From positions 1,240,001-1,304,000 of the forward strand of contig JADNRZ010000012.1 in assembly GCA_015501605.1 (NCBI GenBank): DNA of 64,000 nt. The letters are read 5' to 3'. Positions 1 to 12,590 of the stretch are shown here, one piece after another (within the stretch, counting starts at the first letter, position 1; each line of letters begins with the position of its first letter). The notes beneath the pieces are model-generated. The model did no database searches and was not told the origin of the DNA. It saw only the letters and a list, made by a program, of their open reading frames with translations. The translations under genes were made by a program, and so were the position numbers. The stretch is from Panaeolus papilionaceus. Taxonomy: Eukaryota; Basidiomycota; Agaricomycetes; Agaricales.

Positions 1-1100
1 TGCCCCTAATCGTTGATGCTAATTAATTATGCTAGCCATGACATCGACGTCGGCATACTCACAAGTGCTGCAAAAAGGTGGCAACCATATTATAGACACA
101 TGCCTCATCTTTGTCGCTTTTCCCGAAAGTTGTCTGCAAATGCTTCATGAGAATTGTCCTCCGACGCAACTAAGTGAAAAAGCAATCGAAATTCTTACAA
201 GTGTGGATTCTGGTTGACCACCTGTCCTCGTTTTCAACCTTTAGATCATGAAAACCCAGAGTTAGAGTGAAGTTCAACAGTAGTGCCAGCTTGTTGGGCG
301 TGACCCCTCGGTGTTTGAGATTGAGGTACATTTTGATGCCTCAAAGCCTGTCTAGATCATGTTATCTGTCAAAAATGCTGGGTTTGGGTTTTAGGCTAGG
401 AATGACGATTATGGTGATGCTTGCCGTGCGGGTTGTGCATGACAGTGGTGCCTTAGTGGATTCCCACTTTTTCTGAAATTATGTTAGCATCACCTGCTCG
501 TTAATGAGAGCGAGTTCGTAAGTATGCTCGAGGCTGCAGGGTTTAATATCCGCTCGTGTCATCCAGTAAGAAAGTATCTGTCAGATAAATGAGGTTGTGT
601 CAGGGTGATGTCGTCGGGTTGCACATGGTCAGATATGACTTACGACTGTGGCTCAATTGCAAGTTCAAGAAGATATGTTTCATCCCTTTGTTTGCATTAC
701 CGTTCAAGAAAAAACTCAGAATTCTTTGGTCATAAAAAGCGCAAATTGACGGGTTCGACATAATACACCGGCCACTCAATAAACTCAATACACACTGACT
801 CGAAACCGTCAGTACTCTCTGATATCACAAAATACACCCCACTCACCAGTCCAGTACTGTTATGCAGTCATCTGACAACATTCCAGTCATCCAGGATCAC
901 AGCCAATTAGGCAAAGCTCAGGTAAAATGAAGACTCCCTTGTTGAAGCTACCAGATCCGAATGACGAAGAATTTAGCTCAGGGTTTATGAATGATATCGT
1001 TTGCCAGTATAAAATTTCTAGTCCATAACAAAATTTACTGGCCGTCTTTGTGGTGGTGGTTAGTGGTTAAGGAGCTTTCATCGTCGGTGTGGCCGGAAAG
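1..1100. other. No recognisable gene
   Basis: Only short open frames without splice structure or recognisable protein similarity occur here. A frame at 29-217 and one at 267-476 have no plausible neighbouring exons. The stretch may hold the 3' flank of a gene lying left of the window, but nothing in it can be assigned. Confidence 0.4.
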
Positions 1101-1169
1101 AGGAAATGATGATGACAAACATCCAAACAAGGTTATCGCGTGAATACTGGCACCGACGGCTCCTTGCAC

Positions 1170-1952
1170 AGATCTTTTCCCTGTCTCACCACCATCTCCT
1201 CCCGTCCTCGACATATTTTTATTTCTTTTTCATCGTCTGTACACATTTTGTACAACCTTTTCAGATTTTTTTTCGCTTCTTTTTTCTTTGGACCGGCGGA
1301 ATAGGGGGTTGAAGGGTGCAAAGGCAGGGCCAACAACAGCACAATCGAGTCAAACCGTGGTACCTGTCAACCGTTCAACTTGAACCGTAAACATCAGTGA
1401 CGACGACTCGGCCACAATTATTTTTATATCTTGAACGACCAAGAACGAGATATAAAGTGGTTTGTTAAAGCACTTCAAGAAATCAAATACTAGAGAGCAA
1501 TCAGCCCCACTTAGGATACCGCTGTCACGACTTTACTACAAGAACTGGTGAGTGTTCATTGTTCAAGTTTTGTATGAGACGGAAACACCCTGGACAATGA
1601 GCTCAGTGGTTTATATACTCTCGGAATCGATCGTGAACGTGCCTCAGGGCAGTCGTGCACGTTGTCGCAGTTTCTGATATTTCACAACTGACTTGTACTG
1701 CACAGTTTCATTTCTTTCTCATATATTACTTTGCTGTTTGGCCTGTTCACTGACATTTTGCTCATTCTAGTCAACTCATTCTCCGCAGTTTTCTTTCTCC
1801 TTTCAACCATTATTATTGTAGACTTTGATCTGCAAAGTCATTAGGACACTTGTTGCCAACGACATCTCCTTATTTACGGTTCACGAAGTAAGTCCAATTT
1901 CCATACCTTTTCCAATGAGGTACTGACAGAAATTTATTCAGATATCACTTTT
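1170..1952 (+). promoter_or_regulatory. ATG4 upstream region with a 5'-UTR intron
   Basis: A C/T-rich tract (about 1170-1290) and further pyrimidine-rich stretches up to 1860 precede ATG4, as is common around basidiomycete transcription starts. A good candidate 5'-UTR intron runs 1888-1941 (GTAAGT donor, TTATTCAG acceptor, 54 nt), ending 11 bases before the ATG at 1953. A second possible donor (GTGAGT) is at 1551. Transcript data would be needed to fix the start site. Confidence 0.5.
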
Positions 1953-4900
1953 ATGTCTTCTCATAACTTACGACACACTCCATCTCCTGCCCCCTCCTCT
2001 CCATCTCACAACCACCCAACAACGAGCAAGCTGCCAAAGTTTCTACAGAAACAATCTAATCGCGATAGGTCGAAATCGGTTACCGATCCTGGTCCTCATG
2101 GCAGCCCCACATCCAGCAGCCTCGCAAGTGATTCAAATTCTGTTTCTCCAGAACCAGCCCATCCACACGCGGCCCCTACAAAGTCTCGTAGAAGTAAATT
2201 TCTAGGTTTGAAGGATAAAGACAAGGATAAAGCCGACAAGTCAAGAAAGTCAAACGACACGCCACCACATGACCACAATTCCTCATTTACATCAGCCGAA
2301 GTAGACGAGCCACCCGTAATCGTCGAGCCAGTCTCCATTCCCCGTTCTAGAACTCGCTCAGAGCGTCATTCAGGCGCAGACTCCCAGTCACTACCAGCAC
2401 TCTATTCCTCAACTTCCTCGACATCACGCATCGGCGATCTACCTACTCGTCTGTCGGGTTGGTTCTCTCACCTCAGTAACTCCTCTAGCGATCTTTCGCT
2501 GCCAGCTTTATTAGCTCAGCAATCATCGCCTAAGAGTAACAGAGGTCCATCAGCTCTTCTCATTGCTGCCAAGAACGGCAGAGGTCACCTCGACAAAGCC
2601 ATGCGATATCTCCTGGACAGCGATGCCACACCTGATAAGTGCACCGATCCTATCTGGCTTCTCGGCGTGCAGCACCCTGGCTATGAACCATCCGACACCC
2701 CCATCAGCCCCACTACCCCTCACCATCCAGCCCTGAAACGAGCCTCCGCAGGCTCACCCCCACTAAGAGCCTCCACCTCGAGCATGAATTCAACCGCCGA
2801 CCTCTCACTTTCCCAGAGCACCAACTCCAAACAACCCAATCCAGCCGCGAACTGGCCTCCTGTCTTTTATTTGGACTTTACGTCCCGGATATGGCTCACC
2901 TATCGATCGCAATTCCCGATTCCGATTAGGGATTTGAGGTTGGGTGATTTGTGTGGACAGAATTGGGAGCAGGTTGCGATGACGCCTGTGCAGACAAAGT
3001 CGAGACCGTGGAATTGGGGCGGTGAGAAGAATTGGAGTAGTGATTCTGGGTGGGGGTGTATGCTTAGGACAGGTCAGAGTGTGTTGGCGAATGCGTTGAT
3101 TCATCATCATCTTGGACGAGGTATGCAGTATTTTTTTCTTTCTTATTTCTTTGAAGACACTTAATCGTTCTCATGCTCAGATTGGAGACGACCGCCTCAT
3201 CCTGTGCTAACTGCGGATTTTGCGACCTACGTTCAGATCCTGACATGGTTCTTGGACACTCCTTCTCCAGATGCGCCTTTCAGTGTTCATAGAATGGCCT
3301 TGGCAGGTAAAGAGCTTGGAACGGATGTGGGGCAGTGGTTTGGACCCAGTGTTGCTGCTGGTGCACTGCGGTGAGTTACACTTCCAGCTTTAACGTTACT
3401 TGAGGACTAAAGCTTATTTTTAGAACATTGGTGCACTCTTTCCCCGAGTGTGGAATGTCGGTGGCTGTAGCCAGTGACAGCACGCTTTATCAGAGCCAAG
3501 TCTACGCAGCTTCACATGGAGAGACTAGTCGTTCACCCAAGAGACGTCATAAGGCGACATGGGGTGATCGTCCTGTTCTTCTGCTCCTGCCAGTGAGGTT
3601 AGGAATTGATGGTGTTAATCCCATTTATTATGAGAGTGTTAAGGTGCGTTGAAATATTTTTATTTCTATGTTCATTCAATGATTAACATGCACCCTGCAG
3701 ATGCTGTATACCTTCCCTCAATCTGTTGGTATCGCAGGTGGTAGACCCAGTTCGTCATATTACTTTGTGGGATCCCAAGCCAACAACCTCTTCTACCTGG
3801 ATCCACACAATGCCAGGCCTGCCATCCCACTTAGGCTTCCTGGTGACATTGAAGAAGTCGATGTAGCCCCAGAGTCAGATTACGAGTACAAGAAACACCG
3901 ACCCAAACATGCCCGCGCCACCACCCCCATCCAAACCGTATCATCCTCACAAAGCACCGTCTACCCAAGCCGCCATCAACGCAACACCACCTCACCTTCC
4001 TCCATCAGGACAGGATCGTCCATCGTCTCTGCTCCCGTATCCCCATCTCCCCTATCACATCAGCTCTCAGGATCGTCAACGGGTTCGTCCTATGACTCCC
4101 AGTCGCACTCTCGGTCACCTCCGCCTTCGTACCAGCAACATGTGGGCACCCAGCACGGACGTTGGAGATCGGCGTCTGCGAGCCAGCCAGGCTCACCTGC
4201 GCCTCTCCGGCGCCCTGAACTCCCTGATGACCGCGAGATGACCTTGGGCGATTTGGAAGCCCCAGGACCGAGTGGGAGTGCTGAGGGGTTGGATGCAATT
4301 CAGATTCATTATTGTAATGCGTACAGCGCTGCGGAGTTGAAGACGTTCCATTGTGAGCGGGTTAGGAAGATGCCGCTTAGTGGGCTTGATCCGAGCATGC
4401 TTATTGGGTTTTTGTGTCGCGATGAGGCGGATTGGGAAGATTTTAAGAGGAGAGTTGAACATGTAAGTTGCTTTTGTGGATGGTTTTTTGGAATCTTTTG
4501 CTGATGTTTTTCTTTGTAGCTTCCTCGTCAGATCTTCTCTCTTCAGGACGAACCACCTTCATGGCCTTCTGATTCGGATGATAACATGGGATTGGAGTCT
4601 ATCTCTGAACCTGATCCTGATGATATTTTGTTGGAAGATGACGATAGTGGCTTGTTGGGCAAGGAAGAGGGCGACCGTGATGATGAAGATGAAGAAGATG
4701 AGGACTTGGATGATGGCGAGGGAGAACAGTTCTTCGACACTCGCTCAGAGTCTGCGTCAATGTCGAGTGCTAGCGGACCCAGCCGTCATGGGAGAAGTGA
4801 TCGCAGCAGAAGCGAGGATCTTGATACGGAAGAAGATCCCGTTGACCCATTAACGCCTGGTGCAAACTCCAAGTTTGACATTATCGAGCCGAGGAGGGTG

Positions 4901-5524
4901 CAGCAAGCCAAAGCGGATCAGACGGACAAGGATGATGATGGAGTCGAGTTTCCACCTGAAGACGACTTCAACGATGATATTGAAGACGATTGGATTGATC
5001 CTTCGTTGCCTACGCCTACGCCATCTGGACATCTTCCTCCACTCACACCCCCCACTGCCGTTCCAGCCCGCAACCAAACCCCGCAGAAGAGAGATCTGCC
5101 GCCCCGTCCCCTCCCCGCACCTCCTCCCCCCAAAGACTCTGACTCAACGCCGTCCCATCCGTCGACATCATCCAGTGCTCAAGCCCCTACTCCTGCTCCC
5201 CGGATGTCCAAGTCGAAATCCTCCAGCTCAGCTAAAAGCGGAAGCGGGTCAAAGTCGACGAAGAAGAAGAAACAGCTACCGGTGCCGGTACCGCAAGTTC
5301 GGATTCCCTCACAGGGACAGTCGTATTATCAGCCTCAGCCCCCGCAGGAGCATTATCCATTCCCTGTTACGCCTGCGGATGATGGTGCGGGAACGGGAGC
5401 GGGAGGAGATAGGTCAAGGAATACATCGAATAGGGATTTGTCGAAGAGGATGCATACGGCGCGTGCAAGGGATGGAGGAAGGACACAGAGTGGGGGTGTT
5501 AAGGGCATTTTGACGGATGATTAA
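1953..5524 (+). CDS. ATG4: Autophagy cysteine protease ATG4 (peptidase C54)
   Basis: Cysteine protease that trims the C terminus of ATG8 and later frees ATG8 from phosphatidylethanolamine on autophagic membranes; acts in the cytosol. Five exons: 1953-3120, 3181-3370, 3424-3643, 3701-4462, 4520-5524. Every junction keeps frame, giving 1114 residues. The core is clear: [14 protein letters not shown] carries the catalytic Cys (Cys369); [21 protein letters not shown] follows in exon 2; exon 4 has [17 protein letters not shown] and the DPH pair (Asp560, His562) completing the triad. A third block (residues about 725-800) ends in the family's [11 protein letters not shown]. The protein is far longer than yeast or human ATG4 (about 400-500). 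The extra length is a Ser/Pro-rich N terminus (about 280 residues), a Ser-rich insert inside exon 4 and an acidic then Pro/Ser/Lys-rich tail of about 300 residues. Tail residues 899-902 (FDII) fit an ATG8-interacting (LIR) pattern; that role is inference. No lesions seen. Confidence 0.95.
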
Positions 5525-6759
5525 GATGTCATGCTCTGAGTGCTTATCTGCCCAGGTATGACCTGGGCCTTATCATCTGCCTGCTTTCTCCTTCGTTTCG
5601 GACCCAACTGCGCATCCATGCCTCGTCATGCTACAGAAACCTTCTATGCCCTTCACATTCAACTCCAAGTCATCATCATTATAGCGACCGTATTTGCGCT
5701 CCCCTCCTGCGCTTTGTAACAGATACCATGCTTCTGCTTCTTTGAATCATGCTACACGTGCCATCCTCGTTCATTTTCTCTTCACTCTGACGTTCCTTAT
5801 CACCCAGACTTCACATTCGTCATTTGTCTTCTTTCTTTCAACCCGTTATCGCGGGTATATGCCCGAGTGAACAGGGTTCATTCTTCCCTTCTTACTTTCC
5901 TATTTTTGCGTGACCTGTATGTAATAATGTAGCCATTTTTCTATCACCCAACCGCTCTTGCGCTGCAGTGCTCCCTCCAGCCCTCCCAACAAGCTTTGCA
6001 ATTTGTACATGGATTCTGTGTTCTTCAAGTTGTCATATTCGTTTTTTTGTGTTTGATTTCTTCACTTTCTGTTATTCTACTTTTGCGTTTCTCACTTGTT
6101 TGTTTTACATATAGCAAGCGTTCTCTTTTCTACTTTTTTTTGCATCTGTCTATACCCGGAATTGATAATGAGTTCCGTATCACAACCACCCCCTCCATGC
6201 AATATCTTTTATTTCCTTTCACTCCAGTTTGCAGTATTGTTTGTATACATATCTCGCTATGGATTGAATATGCTAAAATCGGTTTTCTTTCACTCAGTGA
6301 CGGTTCAACCCCGAGGTTGTATGGTCGTGAATGCGAGCAAGGCGTAAGGTCAATTAAAGTAATTCATCTTCTTATTCCCCTCTCTTCACTTCGTGAGATT
6401 TTTGTTTTATTGGAGCTACCCCGGACTGACTTCCGTTGTATCAACCCAGCTGCACAACCAAGGAAGGCGATGGTGTGCGTCGTGTTGACATATGTTGGCC
6501 GATTTAGGTAACTAACTGATGGTTCAACATTTCGCAACTTGGCTTCCAAATGACCACAATGGCACTTGACACCTTTGAGATAACACTCTGAGCACACCCA
6601 CCGGTATCTCTTCGTCGTCATATTGGCCAGAAAGTGCGCAACAGGGGTTGCTTGGATGTTGTTATAAGTGATGTTGTCTGGGCTTTATGAATGTTTCCAT
6701 TGTGAAGTGAACTCGCCTTAGTTCCCTGCGTCAGTTCCACTTTAGTACGCTGACACGTC
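5525..6759. other. Intergenic, ATG4 3' flank and FMO upstream region
   Basis: Pyrimidine-rich, low-complexity sequence. The frame at 5996-6511 is rich in Phe, Leu and Ser because of T-rich DNA and shows no domain or splice pattern. It most likely contains the ATG4 3' UTR and the promoter of the monooxygenase gene. Confidence 0.5.
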
Positions 6760-9125
6760 ATGAGGGCGACGATATTGGCTTTCCTTGCGGCTACACCACT
6801 GGTGTTGGCTGACTTTGGCTTTGGAGCCCAGGCCCCGTTTGGACAACAGCGTCATACAGGCGAGCACGAACACTATCAGTTCAACAGGGAAATTAAGAAG
6901 GTTGCGATCATTGGCGCTGGAGTTGGGTGCGTAACTTACGTGACTTGCGTTTTCATACATTCATCTAACTTAACTTCGACATTTAGAGGCATTATCTCAT
7001 ACCGCGAACTCACCCAAGCAGGATTTGGCGTCACCCTCTACGAACGCGACAACTCTCCAGGAGGAAACTGGCACTACAGCGACGAAGTACCCCTTGACGC
7101 GCCCTTCCCCAATGCAGACGCGGTCATTGGTGACTACACCCCTTCGTTGCCGCCGAAAGGCGTCAAGCTCCCCTACACCGAGGAATACACCAATTCCGCG
7201 AAGAGTCAGTTGCTGCAAAGGTCTCATCGGGCTCCCAAACCTATTTGGAAGTCTTTGGCTTCTAATGCCCCTGGGGTACGTTTGTATTAATTCTGCTCTC
7301 CGTGTCTTATCTCATCGTAACTTAGCCTATTCAACAAGTACGAGAGTTTCCCTGGCCTATTGGGACACCTTGGGGTAAGCACTCGCATCATCGGTAATTG
7401 TCATTCTGCTTCTGAACCTCAGCCCGTCAAATAGCTCTTCCGAATCAAAAACTTCAACGCTACCTTCGTGCCTTTGCTTCATGGCACGGTGTCAACAATA
7501 ACGACCAAAACCCGAACGTTCATTACCACACCCGTGTCGAGTTGGTTGAGAAGAGATATGACTCCAATGGCGATGACGCTGGATGGACGCTGACAGTCAA
7601 GACTGTCGCCCCTACTGAACGTGGAACGGTTCAGGCTACTTGGACCAAGGAGGTGAGCTTGGCGTCCGGTTCACAGATCATTTTCACCTGTTGACCTTGG
7701 GTTGTATAGAACTTTGATGGTGTGATCGTCGCGACTGGCCGTTATAATGCTCCCAATGTTCCCAGTATTGAAGGGTTGAAGGATTGGGCGGAGAAGTTTC
7801 CTGAGTTGATTCAACACTCGCGACAGTACCGAGTACCTGAACATTTTACTAACCAAACTGTACTCGTCGTTGGCGCTTCTGTGGGTATTCCAAGCCTAAT
7901 TCCCTTACACTCACTAATAGTTGATGCTTAGACCAGTGGTGGAGAAATTTCTCGGGATATCATTCGACATGTCAGCAAGATCTATCAGTCCGTGAGGGTA
8001 TCTTCGCATTTTCTTCCATTTTCATATAACATGCCGATTGACGATCCACCCAGCCTTCAAAATGTGTGTTAGAGTAAATTTACGAAGGAGTTGATGATTC
8101 TAATACTTTTCGAATTCAGCTCCAATCCTTGAGCGTCCTCAGATTGATTTCCTAGGACGACTTCCTCGCAATGTGACCATCGTACCAGAGATCAAACGCT
8201 TCCATCCCGTTGGCTCGAACATCCGCGACGGGTGCGTCGAGCTTGTCAATGGCACCGTATGTCTGTGTTCTGATGACTTGTCCACATACTTACCTCTGCC
8301 AATAGGTCATCTCGGGAATCGATCGTATCATTTTTGCTACGGGATTCCGATACACCTACCCTTTCTTACCGCAATACCACAACTCGTCTCTTGGCCCAAA
8401 GGATCATGCAGATCCCGATGCTATTCAGCCTATCGTTACTGACGGAAGCCACCTCCGCTCACTGTACCTCGATGCATTTTACATCCCAGACCCTACATTG
8501 ACGTTCATCAATGGTACTTTACTCGCCATTCCTCTCCCCTTCAATTGTGTTACTGACGTCATCTTGATTTTAGCCAACTTCGGCATGCAATCCTTCACCT
8601 ATGCCGAATTCGTCTCGCTTGCCATTGCCAAAGTCTGGGCTGGAAAAGCCGATTTCCCCTCAACTGCTGCACTGTGGCGTAATTATGAAGAGGTCTACAA
8701 GGACAGGAGGGGATACGGTCGTCATTTCCAATTCCTGGGTATCGAGCGAACCAAAGGTAAACGATTGCGTCGTCTTGATGCCGATCCAGAAGCTTACTGT
8801 ACTTCTTGTAGCAAACCTCCGTCACTTTCAAGGTTGGCTCAATTCTGCCGCCATCAAGTATGGCGGTCGACAGATCGACGGACTTCCAGTCGTGTAAGCA
8901 TTTGGATGTTGAGTGGTGACAACGACGCTGACCAACTGCATTAGCGATGACCAGATTCGCACAATCTGGACGAGGGCGCGCTTTGGCACATCTGGTGCGA
9001 TTGGGATCAACAGCATCTCGGTCGCGGATCCGAGCCTCGATTCATTCGCCTATAACCATGGATCTACCTCGATTGATGGGTCGGAGTCCTGGGTACAAGA
9101 TGAGGTTTACAACGACTACTGGTGA
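6760..9125 (+). CDS. Flavin-containing monooxygenase with signal peptide
   Basis: Predicted FAD/NADPH monooxygenase that oxygenates soft nucleophiles or carries out Baeyer-Villiger-type reactions; the substrate cannot be read from sequence. Twelve exons keep frame throughout (6760-6926, 6987-7275, 7326-7374, 7435-7652, 7710-7880, 7932-7997, 8054-8063, 8120-8256, 8306-8513, 8574-8756, 8812-8893, 8945-9125), giving 586 residues. The N terminus is a hydrophobic signal peptide or anchor (about residues 1-18), so it is probably secreted or ER-directed. Motifs: FAD-binding GAGVGG (52-57); an FMO signature FPELIQHSRQY (271-281) with Glu in place of the usual Gly; NADP-site VVGASTSGG (294-302); and FATGF (379-383). 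Exon 7 is a 10-nt microexon. It lies on the same strand as ATG4, with no sign of a metabolic cluster. No lesion seen. Confidence 0.92.
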
Positions 9126-10462
9126 GGAGAATATGACTTGCAGACTTGCACTTGCAAAGCGGAAATGTTGTTATTGTAAACATATAATTATACAAAATTG
9201 ACCTTTTTCTCTCATTAAAGTACCCCCATCGTGATCATATCACGTCTAAAAGCGGAATCATCTTTCCATTTCGCGCCCATCGGAGAATGAAATGCGTGTC
9301 TCGAACCCCGATTGGGAAATTGCGCGTCTATTCTCGATCAAAGTATAAACCGGGGCCTTCAGATTGGGCTCACTTCATGGTTTGTAGACAGGGAAGACAT
9401 CGATAAGTGGACCTATCCTAAGAGTTGACTCAAAACTTTAGCTTTGGCCTCGCAGGGCAAAGGGTTGCATGTCCCCCGTTCGCTGCCACTGCTTATCATG
9501 CTTGATTAAGGCAAAACGAGTTCGAACAAATGCATCAGAATGGGCACAGCCATTCGAAATGCGTAACCCCTCGTCCTCCTCAGAGATGAGTCTGATGTTA
9601 GACCCGTTGCCCAATTTTGTCTGTACCATCAGAACCTTGCCAATGGGTAGAACATCATTCGTCGTATTTCGTGAGCTCTATCTGATGATCATTTGCAATT
9701 GGTGAAGGAAAGGGGGATAGCCGCTGAGAGTCGTGAATTCAATTTGCAGCTGGCCATCACTGTATCAGAAATATGGGCAACGCAAAAAGAACATTCGTGA
9801 GATGCTTGCTAGAAAAGAAACGGCTCAGGTCAGGACAGCCTGGCTCACTCGGGGGCTTGCTAGTCGAAAAAATATTTTGGAGGACGACCACCTCGTGCAG
9901 TTGCGTAGTTGGAAGGAAATCGACCTTCCAATAGAGCATGGAACACGTTGAGCTTCCTTTTTAGCTCACCGTCCTGTCAGGCGCAACCAGTGCAGTGTGC
10001 TTGTAACTAGGCAAGATGCCGTGGGACTATCGTTCTGTTAAGGCTCGAAAGGCTGCTCAGCATCCAAGCTCGTCTTGTGCTCCTTGAAAATGCGACAAAA
10101 AGCCGTATTATGGGTAATAGAGCCTCGCATAGTTTTAATAGAATAGCATGTTCATTATTGCAACAATTTGTGCTGGCAAACCAAAGCCACTTTTTCGACC
10201 GTTAACGGACGACACAGCCTGGATCAAGCCGTCCATTCTTAACACCCTCGACCACAATCACACGTGTATTCACCTCTCGAGTATGGTAAATTTCACGCAT
10301 TGTCTGGAATGTAGCACAGCGAACGTTAACAATTAAGGCGTGAGGTAAGGAGGGAGTCGACAAAGCGCAAAGATAGAAAAACGCTGACTCTCGAGCAAAC
10401 CGAGTCTCTATCACTCAACTCACCCACCTCAAATCGACTTTCTACCTTCAGCAAAAGTGCGC
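9126..10462. other. Intergenic region without a supported gene
   Basis: Frames such as 9469-9705 and 9733-9951 lack recognisable domains and cannot be joined by good splice sites. Nothing else is evident. Confidence 0.4.
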
Positions 10463-11410
10463 ATGAGAATATCCCTTCCTCCAGGCCACAATCTAGCGCA
10501 CATGTCCACGCCCTGTGTAGATATTCGACACTTCCCTACCAATTACTCCGACCTGCTGGTCGGGGAACAAGAACAAATCCGCTTATATCTGGGACCGGGG
10601 ATTACTCCTAGGGACATGGCTTGTATTAAAGCCATGGCTCACAACGACGCATACATTGGAGGAAAACAAAGACTAGAGATAGTCTGCGACTCGCTGAGCT
10701 ACACATTCGATTTGACAGGTCACCTTGACCATTGTATCCCAAAGGATTTGCCCTTTGTATTTTTGCGGGTTACCGATCGCCATTCCCTCACAGAAGGCGT
10801 CCTTGTTCGAAACGGGGACAAGGGACTTAATTGGGCATCTTCTTTTACCTCTCACATCGACACATTCAATTTAGTGACGCTGCTCTCGCTCACCAACCTC
10901 GAGATTGTTGACCTCCGACCCCCATTCAACCCCAGAGCCTTCGACGCTACCGTTCTTCAAAATGCCGTTCGGAAGCTTCACATTTTCTTCGACAGTCTAC
11001 CGTTCTCTAAAGTGAAGCGGCTCGTTCTCCCAATGGATCTTATCTTGAAGTTGCCGGAGCTGATGCATATAGCCGGGCGTAGCTCAACGCTAGAGACTTT
11101 GGAATTATACACCAATCACTCTCAACTCGATGCCAGTATCCTTCAAGCTGAAGACACCATCATTCGCACCATTTCGCATATGCCCCACCTCCAGGAAATA
11201 ATCTACCCACTGGAGTGGGCCACTGCTGACTTGTTGCGACATTTTGCTTTGCAACCCACACTTTCGTGCATCCGCCTGAAGTCATTGATACATGATCCGA
11301 CGGGACGGGAGTCAGCACAGTTATCCCAAAGCTTATTCGGCCTAGCAGGTGTCAACTGGCAAGTCGTGTGCATCTTTCAACGATGGTTCTTCCCGTCCTT
11401 CAGAACGTAA
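10463..11410 (+). CDS. Hypothetical protein, F-box/LRR-like type
   Basis: Single-exon frame of 316 residues from the first ATG at 10463; a second ATG at 10502 is an alternative start. I do not recognise a named family. The middle shows regularly spaced leucine-rich strands, for example LTNLEIVDLRPPF, VKRLVLPMDL and STLETLELY. This resembles the degenerate LRR part of many agaricomycete F-box-like proteins, but no F-box is visible, so an upstream exon may be missing from the model. The C terminus FQRWFFPSFR recurs, in frame and followed by a stop, in a fragment at about 35860-35948. A 20-bp block inside the gene recurs near 22385. The gene therefore belongs to a small dispersed family. Function is unknown. 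Confidence 0.6.
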   Translation: MRISLPPGHNLAHMSTPCVDIRHFPTNYSDLLVGEQEQIRLYLGPGITPRDMACIKAMAHNDAYIGGKQRLEIVCDSLSYTFDLTGHLDHCIPKDLPFVFLRVTDRHSLTEGVLVRNGDKGLNWASSFTSHIDTFNLVTLLSLTNLEIVDLRPPFNPRAFDATVLQNAVRKLHIFFDSLPFSKVKRLVLPMDLILKLPELMHIAGRSSTLETLELYTNHSQLDASILQAEDTIIRTISHMPHLQEIIYPLEWATADLLRHFALQPTLSCIRLKSLIHDPTGRESAQLSQSLFGLAGVNWQVVCIFQRWFFPSFRT

Positions 11411-12590
11411 CTTTTATTTCTTTTATATTCCCTATACCTTCCAAGTCTTCTAAGCCTTCGGACTCCGGAGTCAGTGTATCGTTAGGCAACATCGGACTTT
11501 TATTAGAGTTTTGCATTTCTTTACAACTTTTTCTCTTATTCTCGCCTTACTTATGAACCTGATTCGGTCAGATGATCATATTCTACTTTGACTATCCTTA
11601 TTCAAGTTTATTCCTGTTTCGAATTATCCTACTAGTATAGATCGCATTACCATACATACCGCAGACCATTCCCTGTCAAATACGCATTAACAACATTTTT
11701 AGACTAGATACTTAGCTCAACTGAAGGTGCAAATCAAGCCGACGCCACATGTTGTCCAAGAGTCTAGTTTCACTGCCACTGCCAACTCGCGACGCGACGC
11801 GTCAATCACGTGAACATGTCGCGCTGCAGCGCGACCCCGACTTTGGACATACATACACTAGAGACGTCGAACATTGCTCTTCTCCTCTTTGAGTTTTCTC
11901 CTCCACAGCCCTGCACCAGATTGCTCTCATTCGTCTCCTAGCTTTAGTCATTCTCAATAGGATAAGCCATTCGTTCCGTTCAAGGATTTCCTGGCAGGAC
12001 CAGCCTGAGGCAGGCAGAGCCCTGTTGTGTATTGGATAATCAGTGTGCCAGCAGGCTCAGTTTATTGCCCTTTTATGGTCAGGATTTATTTTCCGATCAT
12101 ATTTTTGTTGGTTTAAATTAAATTCTGAGTTTAAGTATCGCCTTTCGAGCACACGATGTTGACCTGTCGGCACCTCGTGGTAGTCCTCGATTATTTGCAA
12201 ATATGAAACCGCTTGCCCAGACCCGAATTCTGCATACTCACCCTTCAACCCCCCACATACCTCCCTCCTCCCTCTTCTCCTTCCTATAAAGCTTCATGCC
12301 CCATCTTGCACCTGCGAACCGAGGTTGAAATTCACCACTGTCAAAGTCCTTCAACAGCGACCCTACTTTTAGCACTGCCATTTCACTGCACTCTCGTGTC
12401 CAATTACTCAGACCAACCGCGCCCCTTGCATCGTGTTACACCACTCCAATTGAATAGTCCTCCTCACTCCCGAGTTGCTTTACTATGCCATCCCTTTTGA
12501 GTCAAAACCAGCCGCATTACGTCAAAAATTAAACTCAAACAGACGCAACAACAACGTACATGTCATATTCTACTACATGGTGCGGTTTAA
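11411..12590. other. Intergenic region
   Basis: No supported gene between the F-box-like gene and the 3' end of NACHT gene 1. It contains the palindrome listed separately at 11818-11835. The C/T-rich frame at 12213-12500 looks non-coding. Confidence 0.45.
11797..11835. promoter_or_regulatory. MluI-box-like site next to an 18-bp perfect palindrome
   Basis: The segment has GCGACGCGACGCGTC (containing ACGCGT, the core of the fungal MBF cell-cycle box). Shortly after follows CACGTG (an E-box core) and then the perfect 18-bp palindrome GTCGCGCTGCAGCGCGAC at 11818-11835. It is GC-rich compared with its surroundings. A role as a protein-binding site is inference; no gene start is clearly placed downstream. 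Confidence 0.4.

Noticed and set aside
5996..6511. 171-residue frame after ATG4
   Set aside because: Composition is driven by T-rich DNA (Phe/Leu/Ser); no domain, no splice sites, overlaps probable UTR.
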